From contig JAEYXS010000056.1 of assembly GCA_023431185.1 (NCBI GenBank), forward strand, positions 1 through 61,968: a DNA stretch of 61,968 nucleotides, given 5' to 3'. Each line of letters starts with the position of its first letter. Positions within the stretch are counted from its first letter, which is position 1. The position numbers were made by a program, and so were the translations under genes. Source of the DNA: Verrucomicrobiota bacterium (GTDB lineage Bacteria; Verrucomicrobiota; Verrucomicrobiia; Limisphaerales; JAEYXS01). Under the pieces are notes generated by a model that was given only the letters and a program-made list of their open reading frames with translations, did no database searches and was not told the DNA's origin. This document shows positions 41,750-49,817 of this stretch, piece after piece.

Positions 41750-42856
41750 TCAGCGTTGTTGGGCCAATACCCGGAAGCTGCGACCGAGGTGGTCGGGGTG
41801 GGTGAGGGTCTGGAATTGGCGGATCTTCGCCGGGCTCCACTTCAGATCGGTGCGCGGGCCGACGCTTTGGTTGGTCTGGGCGAGGACGCGGGTGAGAAAA
41901 CGGGCCTGGGCTTCGTCGTGGATGGTGGCGAGGCCGGCTTGTTCGCCGGTTTCGCGGAGGGCGGTGAAGTTGATATGGGCGGTGAGGTCCTGTTCGCCGG
42001 GATTGGCCAGCGGGTTATCCACGAGGCGATGGTTCCGGTAGGCGCGAAGGGTGCCTTGGGCGCGTTCGGGGCTGAGAAAGTCGAGGGCTTCGAGGCCGTA
42101 ATCAAAGGTGAGGAGGCAGCCGGCATTGAGCTTCCGGGCGGCGGTGCCCCACCAAGCAGCGGCTTCCGGGCAGATCTCGGTGGTGAAGCCATCGGGTAGG
42201 AGGGCGGCGAGTTCCGGACTGAGGGCAGGCAAGTGTGGCTTCAGGTCTTCAGGCAGCGCGGCGGGTTCCGTACGATACCAAGTGGGGGTGTCATCATGAT
42301 CCCGCCAGTCCACGCGCCATTCGAACCAGGCTTGATCCGCCGCCGACCAGCCCATGCGATGCACAGGGAAGGCGTCGAGGAGTTCATTGGACAAAATAAC
42401 GCCGCGCAGGGAGTTATCGGGCACATCGGCGAGGCCGTTCACCCAAGTTACGGTGTCGGTGAAGGCTGCGAGGGTCTCGGCTTGGGCGGCGCGGCGGTTA
42501 AGTGAGGGGTCGAGGATGCGGTACTGCGTTTGCGCCAGCAATTCAGGGGCGATGGTCTGGAGCGTTTGCAGGATGTCCCGGGCCAGATGGCCTGTATGCG
42601 CCCCAGCCTCCACGATGTGCATGGGCCGGGAGAGTTCCCGGGTCTGGGCGAAGATGAAGCGGGCCAATAATTCGCCGAAAACCGGGCCGACACTGACGCT
42701 GGTGTAGAAATCACCCTGTCGGCCGGTTTGGTCCGGCACCGGCTTTTCATAGTAGCCGAGCGCCGGATGGTAAAGGGCCAGCTCCATGTAGCGATGGAAG
42801 GACAGGGGTCCCTCCTGCCCCACTTCCTGCCGGATGATGTCGGCTAATTGATTCAA
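41750..42856 (-). CDS. MidA/NDUFAF7-type SAM-dependent methyltransferase
   Basis: The 368-residue protein belongs to the DUF185/MidA family: IRQEVGQEGPLSFHRYMELALYHPALGYY at the N terminus, GDFYTSVSVGPVFGELLARFI at about 48-68, the SAM-binding motif VEAGAHTGHLARDIL near 82-96, and LLTFDYGLEALDF. Mitochondrial homologue NDUFAF7 methylates an arginine of complex I subunit NDUFS2. The bacterial target is unproven. Start appears to be TTG at 42856, since the conserved N terminus begins right there. It converges with dnaG. Confidence 0.87.
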   Translation of the reverse strand: MNQLADIIRQEVGQEGPLSFHRYMELALYHPALGYYEKPVPDQTGRQGDFYTSVSVGPVFGELLARFIFAQTRELSRPMHIVEAGAHTGHLARDILQTLQTIAPELLAQTQYRILDPSLNRRAAQAETLAAFTDTVTWVNGLADVPDNSLRGVILSNELLDAFPVHRMGWSAADQAWFEWRVDWRDHDDTPTWYRTEPAALPEDLKPHLPALSPELAALLPDGFTTEICPEAAAWWGTAARKLNAGCLLTFDYGLEALDFLSPERAQGTLRAYRNHRLVDNPLANPGEQDLTAHINFTALRETGEQAGLATIHDEAQARFLTRVLAQTNQSVGPRTDLKWSPAKIRQFQTLTHPDHLGRSFRVLAQQR

Positions 42857-42912
42857 TTGCTTGCCTAGAGTGAACCGGTACGCTTAGGATTCACCAACAG
42901 ACAGAGGAATCT

Positions 42913-44010
42913 ATGGCAAAGATTGACGCCTTCTTCAACCTCATGTTCGAGCAAAAGGCCTCGGACTTGCACTTGGCATCCGGCAATCCGCCCATGCTGC
43001 GCATCAACGGTGAGCTTCATCGCGTGGATTATCCACCGCTGGAGAGCGATTCGCTGAAGGCGATGCTCTACGAGATCGCGCCGGAATATAAGATCAAAGT
43101 TTACGAAGAAACGGGCGACGTGGACTTCGGCTATGAGATCCCCGGGGTGTCCCGCTTCCGTGCGAACTTCTTCAACCAGAAGAACGGCGTGTCGGCGGTG
43201 TTCCGCGCGATTCCGAGCAAGGTGCTGTCGTTCGAGGATTTCGAGAAGTTCGATGCCCCCCTGCCCCCGGTGCTGAAAAAGTTCGGCATGTTGCACAAAG
43301 GCATGGTGCTGGTGACGGGCCCCACGGGCTCCGGCAAGTCCACCACGCTCGCGGCGATCGTGGATTACTGCAACAAGAACCGGAAGGACCACATCCTGAC
43401 GGTGGAGGACCCGATCGAGTTCGTGCACGAGAGCAAGAACTGTCTGGTGAACCATCGCGAGGTGGGCATCCACACGCGGTCATTCGCCTCGGCTCTGAAA
43501 GGCGCCTTGCGTGAAGACCCGGATATCATCCTGGTGGGTGAGATGCGTGACTTGGAAACGATCGAGCTGGCGCTGACGGCTGCCAGCACGGGTCACTTGG
43601 TCTTCGGCACGCTGCACACGCAAAGCGCGGCAAAGACGATTGATCGTATCATCGACGTGTTCCCGGCGGATCAGCAGAACAAGACGCGTGCGACGCTCTC
43701 TGAAGCTCTCAAAGGTGTGGTGGCACAGAACCTGTTCAAACGCATCGACAAGAAAGGCCGCGTGGCCGCACTGGAAATCTTGGTCGTCACCACCGCTATC
43801 GCGAACCTTATCCGTGAGGCGAAGACGCATCAGATCCCCGGTATGATCCAGGTCGGCAAGAAGCTGGGCAACCAGCCATTGGATGACGCGATCATGGATC
43901 ACCTTAAGATGAAGCGTATCTCGCCGGAAGAGGCCTACGACAAGTGCCTCGACAAGAAAAAATTCCGTCCCTTCCTCGCGCATCCGCCCGAGGATGATGA
44001 CGGCATGTAA
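42913..44010 (+). CDS. pilT: Type IV pilus retraction ATPase PilT
   Basis: The 365-residue protein is a typical PilT: N-terminal PAS-like part (QKASDLHLASGNPPMLRINGEL), Walker A GPTGSGKST at 136-144, Asp box (HILTVEDPIEFVHESK), His box (HLVFGTLHTQSAAKTIDRIIDVFP) and AIRNLIRE-like ANLIREAKTHQI motif. It powers pilus retraction for twitching and DNA uptake. A good ribosome site (AGAGGA) precedes it. A second PilT-type gene follows after 57 bases. No other pil genes lie nearby. Confidence 0.96.
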   Translation: MAKIDAFFNLMFEQKASDLHLASGNPPMLRINGELHRVDYPPLESDSLKAMLYEIAPEYKIKVYEETGDVDFGYEIPGVSRFRANFFNQKNGVSAVFRAIPSKVLSFEDFEKFDAPLPPVLKKFGMLHKGMVLVTGPTGSGKSTTLAAIVDYCNKNRKDHILTVEDPIEFVHESKNCLVNHREVGIHTRSFASALKGALREDPDIILVGEMRDLETIELALTAASTGHLVFGTLHTQSAAKTIDRIIDVFPADQQNKTRATLSEALKGVVAQNLFKRIDKKGRVAALEILVVTTAIANLIREAKTHQIPGMIQVGKKLGNQPLDDAIMDHLKMKRISPEEAYDKCLDKKKFRPFLAHPPEDDDGM

Positions 44011-44067
44011 GCCGGTGGTTTTAGTCGGTTTGGAAAACTCTTAGGTCAGCTACCGTAACTGCTCGTT

Positions 44068-45288
44068 ATGCGCGTAACCGAACTTGATTATATCTTGGGC
44101 ACGATGCTGGATTCGCAGAACGACGTCTCGGATCTCAACATCACGGTGGAGAAACCGTTGCAGGTGGAGTCCTCCGGCCAGTTGGTCGGGGTCGCCATCG
44201 AGCCGCCGGTGGAGAAGCTAACGCCATACCAGACCGAGATGATCGCCCTTAATCTGGTGAATGGCGGCCGCCGTCTGACGGAAGACCTTTTGCGCACCGG
44301 TTCGTGCGACTCGTCCTATTATCTGCAAGGCAAGGCGCGCTTCCGTGTGAACATCTTCTCGCAACGCGGCAATTACTCGGTCGTGCTGCGCAAGTTGAAC
44401 ACGAAGATCCCGACGCTCGAACAGCTCAAGCTGCCGGACATCTTCCACCAGGTCGCCAAGGAAAAGACCGGCCTCGTGCTGGTCACGGGCGCGACCGGCT
44501 CCGGTAAATCCACCACGCTGGCGGCGTTGCTCAACGAGATCAACGAATCCAAGTCCATCCACATCATCACACTGGAAGACCCCGTCGAATTCGTGCATCC
44601 GCAGAAGAAGGCAACCTTCAACCAGCGCGAGATGGGCACGGACTTTGACAAATTCGCGAGCGGCCTGCGCGCCGCGCTGCGTCAGGCGCCCAAGGTGATT
44701 CTGGTCGGCGAAATGCGTGACCGCGAGACAGTCGAGATCGGCCTCAGCGCCGCGGAAACGGGTCACTTGGTCGTGAGCACGTTGCACACGATCGATGCCG
44801 GTCAGACGATCAACCGTATCCTTGGTATGTTCGAGACGGACGAGCAGGAGCAGATCCGGCTGCGCCTGGCGGATACCTTGCGCTGGGTCATCAGCCAACG
44901 TCTCGCCCCCAAGGTCGGCGGCGGCCGCGTGGCGTTGCTGGAGATCATGGGCAACAATCTCCGCACAAAAGACTCCATCACCTACGGTGAAAGCGAGGGC
45001 AAGACCTTCTACGAGATCATCGAGGCGAGCCAGACGTTCGGCTGGCGTTCGTTCGATCAAACGGTCATCGATTGTTTCGAGCAAGGGCTGATCACAGAAG
45101 AGACCGCCCTGCTCTACTGCACCAAGAAAGGCCCGGTCACCCGCGGTATCGACAACGTCAAGAAGAAACGCGGCGAACTCACCTCCAACATCAGCAACCT
45201 GTCGATGCAAAAGGGTGCGGACACGAAGCCGGCCGGTGGTGGCGAAGCAGCACCACTCCCCTCGATGAAGCTCAAGTTGAAGACCTAA
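44068..45288 (+). CDS. Second PilT/PilU-family ATPase
   Basis: The 406-residue protein has Walker A GATGSGKST at 141-149, the Asp box HIITLEDPVEFVHPQKK and the His box HLVVSTLHTIDAGQTINRIL. The N terminus (SQNDVSDLNITVEKPLQVES) differs from the typical SDLH opening. The C-terminal 60 residues add a Lys-rich tail ending in PSMKLKLKT, not found in PilT. It is most likely a PilU-like partner that works only with the PilT upstream. The next gene starts 12 bases later. Confidence 0.92.
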   Translation: MRVTELDYILGTMLDSQNDVSDLNITVEKPLQVESSGQLVGVAIEPPVEKLTPYQTEMIALNLVNGGRRLTEDLLRTGSCDSSYYLQGKARFRVNIFSQRGNYSVVLRKLNTKIPTLEQLKLPDIFHQVAKEKTGLVLVTGATGSGKSTTLAALLNEINESKSIHIITLEDPVEFVHPQKKATFNQREMGTDFDKFASGLRAALRQAPKVILVGEMRDRETVEIGLSAAETGHLVVSTLHTIDAGQTINRILGMFETDEQEQIRLRLADTLRWVISQRLAPKVGGGRVALLEIMGNNLRTKDSITYGESEGKTFYEIIEASQTFGWRSFDQTVIDCFEQGLITEETALLYCTKKGPVTRGIDNVKKKRGELTSNISNLSMQKGADTKPAGGGEAAPLPSMKLKLKT

Positions 45289-45300
45289 CCACTCCCAAGC

Positions 45301-45762
45301 ATGGAATTCGAATTCATCGGACCGGACGACAAACCGGCCTTGCTTTGCCTCACCTCCCCGGAGCTGATCGCCATCTGCCAGGGCATGCTGGCCGAACTGG
45401 GCTACAAGGTGCATCACGTCACCAACGAGGCGGAATTCGTCGCCCGCTATCCCCAACTCCAATATCAGGTGGTTATCATCGAGGAATGCTTCTCGGCGGA
45501 TACGCCGGAAGATAACACCACCCTGAAGGCCATCCAGTGGATGCCCATGGGCCGCCGCCGTCATTCGGTGTTCTTCCTCATCGGCTCGAATTTCCAGACT
45601 TTGCACCCCATGCAGGCTTATCAACAAAGCGTGCAGGCGGTTATCAACGTCGTGGACATCGCCAACCTGGGCCAGGTGGTGCAGAAGATCGTCGGCGAGT
45701 CCGACATCTTTTACGCCACTTATCGCGACACCCAAAACCGCATCGCTCAGGGCAAGGTCTGA
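45301..45762 (+). CDS. Receiver-like protein linked to the PilT pair
   Basis: The 153-residue protein has the alternating strand/helix pattern of a response-regulator receiver (PALLCLTSPELIAICQGMLAELGYKVHHV, YQVVIIEECF, SVFFLIGSN, AVINVVDIANLGQVVQKIV). The expected acidic pair after strand 1 is missing and the phospho-accepting Asp is replaced by Glu in VVIIEECF. It begins 12 bases after the second PilT gene. It may bind the ATPases as a phosphorylation-independent adaptor. This is inferred from context. Confidence 0.68.
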   Translation: MEFEFIGPDDKPALLCLTSPELIAICQGMLAELGYKVHHVTNEAEFVARYPQLQYQVVIIEECFSADTPEDNTTLKAIQWMPMGRRRHSVFFLIGSNFQTLHPMQAYQQSVQAVINVVDIANLGQVVQKIVGESDIFYATYRDTQNRIAQGKV

Positions 45763-45820
45763 TGCCTGCTCGCGATTCTCATTCTCCGGCCGTGTACTGC
45801 GGCCTTGGCGTTTCAGGTTC

Positions 45821-46564
45821 ATGACGCGTTTGGACCAGGCATTGGTGGAACGGGGCTTGTGCGAGAGCCGTGAGAAGGCCAAGCGGGCCATCCTTGCCGG
45901 CACCGTGCGGGTAAACCAGCAACGCGCCCACAAGGCCAGCGATGATGTGAAGCCGGGTGACGAGGTGACACTTGATGTCCCCGAGAAATACGTCAGCCGG
46001 GGTGGCCTGAAGATGGAACACGCCCTCAAGTATTTTCAGGTCAAGACTCCCGGCACGGTGGCGATTGATCTTGGTGCCTCCACCGGCGGTTTCACTGATT
46101 GCCTGCTGCAGGCGGGAACGACCAAGGTCTATGCCGTGGATGTGGGCAATGGCCAGCTCGCCTGGAAGCTCCGGCAGGATCCGCGCGTGGTGGTGATGGA
46201 GAAGACCAACGCACGCAATCTGACCAAGGCCAGTTTTGGCGAGGGGTTCGCGCTCGTGGACATCATCACGATCGATTGTTCCTTCATCTCCTTGCGCAAG
46301 ATCGTCCCGGTAGCCGTTGAGTTCTTGAAGCCAGGCGGACGCATCGTGGCGCTCATCAAGCCGCAGTTCGAAGCCGGCAAGGAGGATGTGGACGCAGGCG
46401 AAGGCGTGATCACCGATCCGCTCATCCATGACCGGGTGATCAAAGACTTTGCGGAATTCATCAAACAGCGGAAGAATCTGCTGTGGCTGGGCCTGACAGA
46501 ATCCCCGCTGCTGGGACCGGCCGGGAACAAAGAATTTTTGGTGCTGCTTGAAAAAACGAGCTGA
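45821..46564 (+). CDS. tlyA: TlyA-family RNA methyltransferase
   Basis: The 247-residue protein has an N-terminal S4 domain (RLDQALVERGLCESREKAKRAILAGTVRVN), then an FtsJ-like methyltransferase fold with DLGASTGGFTDCLLQAGTTKVYAVDVGNGQL at about 87-117 and CSFISLRKIVP near 155. TlyA methylates ribosomal RNA at C1409 (16S) and, in some species, C1920 (23S), but cytotoxic and haemolysin-like effects are also reported. The gene ends 4 bases before nadK. Confidence 0.94.
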   Translation: MTRLDQALVERGLCESREKAKRAILAGTVRVNQQRAHKASDDVKPGDEVTLDVPEKYVSRGGLKMEHALKYFQVKTPGTVAIDLGASTGGFTDCLLQAGTTKVYAVDVGNGQLAWKLRQDPRVVVMEKTNARNLTKASFGEGFALVDIITIDCSFISLRKIVPVAVEFLKPGGRIVALIKPQFEAGKEDVDAGEGVITDPLIHDRVIKDFAEFIKQRKNLLWLGLTESPLLGPAGNKEFLVLLEKTS

Positions 46565-46568
46565 ACAG

Positions 46569-47432
46569 ATGACCCGCGTGGGCCTGATCGCCAACACGGC
46601 CAAGACCGCCTGCCGCCAGGTGGTCCGGCAGGCGGTGCGTGCCATCGAGGCCAGCGGTCGCACGGTGGTCATGGAAGAGGCCACGGCGGCGTTCATGGGT
46701 GATAAGTCCGGTTCCAAGTTGAATGTCGCAGCCCTGGCCCGGGCAGTGGATCTGGTCGTGGTTTTAGGGGGGGATGGCACCATGTTGAGTGTCGCCCGCG
46801 ATCTCCATGGCGTGCAAACGCCCGTGCTCGGCATCAACGTCGGCAGCCTGGGTTTTCTCACCGCCGTTCCTTCCAAGAACGTCAAAGAAGCCTTCGCCAA
46901 GGTCTGGGCGGGTGAATTTGACCTGGACGCCCGCTGGTTGATCGAGGCGCACGGCGAAGTCGCCAAAAAGGAATTCGTCCAGTGCGCGCTCAATGATTTC
47001 GTCATCAGTCGCGGGGCGGCCTCGCGGATGATCGAGTTGGAGGTGCGGGTAGATGAAGAGATGCTCACGCGCTACCGCTGCGACGGTCTCATCCTCAGTT
47101 CCTCCACGGGTTCCACTGCTTATTCGCTTTCGGCGGGCGGCGCGATTGTCAGTCCCTCGGCCGAGGTGTTCACGCTCACGCCCATCTGTCCGCATACGCT
47201 TTCCAACCGCTCGGTCATCCTGAGCCTGAACTCCACCATCAGTGTTCGCGTGTTGAATCAGAAGCCCGAGACCTTGCTGGCGGCAGATGGCCAGGTGGAG
47301 ATGCCGCTGAAGGCGGGCGATGAAATTGTCTTCTGTCGCAGCCGCCACCGCCTTAGCCTCGTGCGATTGAAAGGCAGTTCTTTCTTCAAAACGCTCCGGC
47401 AAAAACTAAGCTGGAGCGGTTCCAATGTCTAA
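46569..47432 (+). CDS. nadK: NAD(+)/NADH kinase
   Basis: The 287-residue protein has the NAD-kinase marks: VVLGGDGTMLSVARDLHGVQTPVLGINVGSLGFL with GGDGT near 66, ALNDFVISRG, and DGLILSSSTGSTAYSLSAGGAIVSP. It makes NADP from NAD and ATP. The ATG at 46569 comes 4 bases after tlyA, and the pair tlyA-nadK is common (sometimes with recN). The frame is open 7 codons further up, inside tlyA. Confidence 0.96.
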   Translation: MTRVGLIANTAKTACRQVVRQAVRAIEASGRTVVMEEATAAFMGDKSGSKLNVAALARAVDLVVVLGGDGTMLSVARDLHGVQTPVLGINVGSLGFLTAVPSKNVKEAFAKVWAGEFDLDARWLIEAHGEVAKKEFVQCALNDFVISRGAASRMIELEVRVDEEMLTRYRCDGLILSSSTGSTAYSLSAGGAIVSPSAEVFTLTPICPHTLSNRSVILSLNSTISVRVLNQKPETLLAADGQVEMPLKAGDEIVFCRSRHRLSLVRLKGSSFFKTLRQKLSWSGSNV

Positions 47433-47519
47433 GTCCATGCGCACGGTCAGAGAATCATCAGTTTCGGCATCGCTCCGGCCGGATGGTTCTTGGCTGCTGC
47501 CTTGCTTCCCCCATTTCAC

Positions 47520-48533
47520 ATGGTTCGTCTAAAAGATATCGCCCAAGCCGCCGGTGTGTCCGTCATGACCGTCTCCAAGGTCCTGCGTGACGCCCCCGAC
47601 ATCTCCGCCGCCACCAAGGCCCGCGTCCGTAAGCTTTCCGAGGACATGGGTTATGTGCCGGACGTGCTGGCCCGTGGATTGCGCAGCCGCAGCGCCAAAC
47701 TGTTCGGCCTGCTCATCGCCTCTTCCACGAATCCGCTCTACGCCCGTATGGTCATGGCCATCGAGGAGCGCGCGTTTGAGATGGGGTATGAAGTCATCCT
47801 CGGTCACACGCTGAACCAGCCGGCGCGCGAGGAGATGTACATCCGTCGTTTCCTCTCCCGGCGCGTGGATGGCCTGTTCATCGTGCCCGTTTATCGCTTG
47901 GGCCAGAAGGCGCCCATATATGATGAACTGGTGAAACATGGCACGCCCACCGTCATCCTCGGCCATAACGCACCGTTCTGTGAGAACTTCGTGAATGTGG
48001 AGACGGATGACATCGGTGCCAGCTATCTGGCCACCAAGCATCTGCTCGAACTGGGCCACCGCCGCATCGCCTTCTTTGCCGGCCAGCAATCTTCACCTTC
48101 GTCGCAGGAACGGCTCGAGGGTTATCGCCGGGCGTTGATCGAAGCCGGGATAGCCTTTGATGACCGCATCATCTTTGCCGCGGGCAACACCATTGAAGAA
48201 GGCCGCAATGCCGCGCTCCAGATGCTGAATGAATCCTGCCAGGTCACGGCCATCCAGACCGTGAATGACCTGGTCGCCATTGGTGCGGCCAATCTGTTCC
48301 TGGATCAGGGTCTGCGCATCCCGCAGGACATTTCGGTGATGGGCTTTGGCAATGTGCTGACCAGCGAGTATTTCCGCGTGCCGCTCACCACCGTGCGGCA
48401 GCCGAAGTTCCGTCTCGGTGTGGCCGCCATGGAATCCATGAACAAACTGCTGGCCGGGGAACGTCCGGTGACCCAGCGGCTTTCCGCCGAAGTGCTCGCC
48501 CGTGCGAGCACCGCTGCACCGAAGGCGGATTAA
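47520..48533 (+). CDS. LacI-family transcriptional regulator
   Basis: From the ATG at 47520 the protein has 337 residues. The N-terminal helix-turn-helix is RLKDIAQAAGVSVMTVSKVL at about 3-22, followed by the hinge (ALARGLRS-like VLARGLRSRSAKLFGLLI) and a periplasmic-binding-protein-like sensing domain (HRRIAFFAGQ, GFGNVLTSEYFRVPLTTVRQP). LacI members usually sense a sugar. No transport or sugar genes lie beside it, so its regulon is elsewhere. Its stop codon overlaps the stop of the convergent methyltransferase gene (shared TTAA). Confidence 0.94.
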   Translation: MVRLKDIAQAAGVSVMTVSKVLRDAPDISAATKARVRKLSEDMGYVPDVLARGLRSRSAKLFGLLIASSTNPLYARMVMAIEERAFEMGYEVILGHTLNQPAREEMYIRRFLSRRVDGLFIVPVYRLGQKAPIYDELVKHGTPTVILGHNAPFCENFVNVETDDIGASYLATKHLLELGHRRIAFFAGQQSSPSSQERLEGYRRALIEAGIAFDDRIIFAAGNTIEEGRNAALQMLNESCQVTAIQTVNDLVAIGAANLFLDQGLRIPQDISVMGFGNVLTSEYFRVPLTTVRQPKFRLGVAAMESMNKLLAGERPVTQRLSAEVLARASTAAPKAD

Positions 48534-49699
48534 GCCTTGCGTCGCCATCCGGCGATGAACATGCCGTTGCCGCCGAGCTTCTGCGGCCACGCCCAGTATT
48601 GACCGGGCTGGTCGCTTTCTACCGCGTTAGCCAGACTCTCGGGCACCGGCAGCGGCTCAAATTCCGGATGGATGCGGGTGAAGTGATCGGCTGTCTCGAT
48701 GGTTTCCGGATTGGAGAGCGTGCACACGGAATAGATCAGCTTGCCGCCCGGCTTCACCGAGTTCGCCACCCGCTCCAGCAAGTTACGCTGTACGACCGCC
48801 AGTTCGGTGACGTCCTTCTTCGTGGTGCTCCAGCGCGCATGGGGGTTCCGCTGCCAGGTGCCGATACCGCTGCACGGAGCATCTACCAGGATGCCGTCAA
48901 ACTTGGCCTTCGTCGGCAGCTTGGCGCTTCCGTCCCAGAGGGCGGAGCGGTAGTTGAAGCACTTCGCCCGGCTCGCGCGCAGCTTCAATTTCTTCAACCG
49001 CCAGTCAGCACGGTCTGTAGCCCAGACCAGGCCTTTGTTGTGCATCAGATCGGCGAGGTGCAGTGTCTTGCCGCCTTCACCCGCGCACGTGTCCCACCAG
49101 GTCTCGCCCGGTTGCGGCGCGCAGAACATGCTGACGAGTTGGGAAGCGATATCCTGCAACTCGAACTCCCCCGCATGAAAATCTTGGGAACGGAACAGGT
49201 CCGCCTCGCCGTCATAGCGGATGGCCTCGGGCAGACCGGGCACGGAGAAATCTTCGAAGATGCCGAGCTTCTCCCGCAGGCTCTGGTCTTGGCCGACCCG
49301 GGCCCGCAGCCACAGATTCGGGGCCATCTGCAAGGCTTTCGCCCATTCGACCGTGACCTCCATCACTTCCTTCGTCCACGCCGGCACGCTGTTGTTCTGC
49401 AAGGACTCGGCAGTAAAGGAATCTGGACGTTCCTCGAATTTCTTCGCCAGTTGTTTCGCGAGCTTGATGCGTGGATAAAGAGAGTGCAGATGCTGCAGCC
49501 AGCCATACCAGCGGTAGTAATCGAACACGAGCTGGCTGATGTCCCGTGCGTCAGCGCGCGTCACCTTACGGGCCTTCAGTTCATGGCGCAGCAGCGCATC
49601 CGCCGGACGTTCTTCGTTGGCGTTTTGGATGATATGCGCTGCCACCCGCAATAGTGCGGAGGGCAGGTCATCGGTCTCAGGTGTCAGCGGTTTGGCCAC
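48530..49699 (-). CDS. RsmB/NOP-family rRNA methyltransferase
   Basis: Taking the GTG at 49699 the protein has 389 residues. An ATG at 49780 is the other option, but its extra residues look non-coding. It holds an N-terminal RNA-binding helical part (RHELKARKVTRADARDISQLVFDYYRWYG) and a Rossmann methyltransferase with WWDTCAGEGGKTLHL, the PCSG motif VDAPCSGIGTWQRNP and the second catalytic Cys in YSVCTLSNPET. It methylates cytosine C5 in rRNA or tRNA, probably 16S. It is divergent from the SpecificRecomb gene. Confidence 0.9.
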   Translation of the reverse strand: MAKPLTPETDDLPSALLRVAAHIIQNANEERPADALLRHELKARKVTRADARDISQLVFDYYRWYGWLQHLHSLYPRIKLAKQLAKKFEERPDSFTAESLQNNSVPAWTKEVMEVTVEWAKALQMAPNLWLRARVGQDQSLREKLGIFEDFSVPGLPEAIRYDGEADLFRSQDFHAGEFELQDIASQLVSMFCAPQPGETWWDTCAGEGGKTLHLADLMHNKGLVWATDRADWRLKKLKLRASRAKCFNYRSALWDGSAKLPTKAKFDGILVDAPCSGIGTWQRNPHARWSTTKKDVTELAVVQRNLLERVANSVKPGGKLIYSVCTLSNPETIETADHFTRIHPEFEPLPVPESLANAVESDQPGQYWAWPQKLGGNGMFIAGWRRKA

Positions 49700-49817
49700 G
49701 GAGTCATTAAAGCAGCGTGGGGCCTTTAAACAACAGCGGATTAACCTGAAAATAGTTGCCGGATTTTCACTCCCGAACATTGTCGCCGCTGTCTGGTTCG
49801 CGTAATTTGTCCGCAAG

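Noticed and set aside
44218..46029. 603-codon minus-strand frame opposite the PilT-like genes
   Set aside because: It spans three real genes on the other strand and has no ribosome site or family resemblance.
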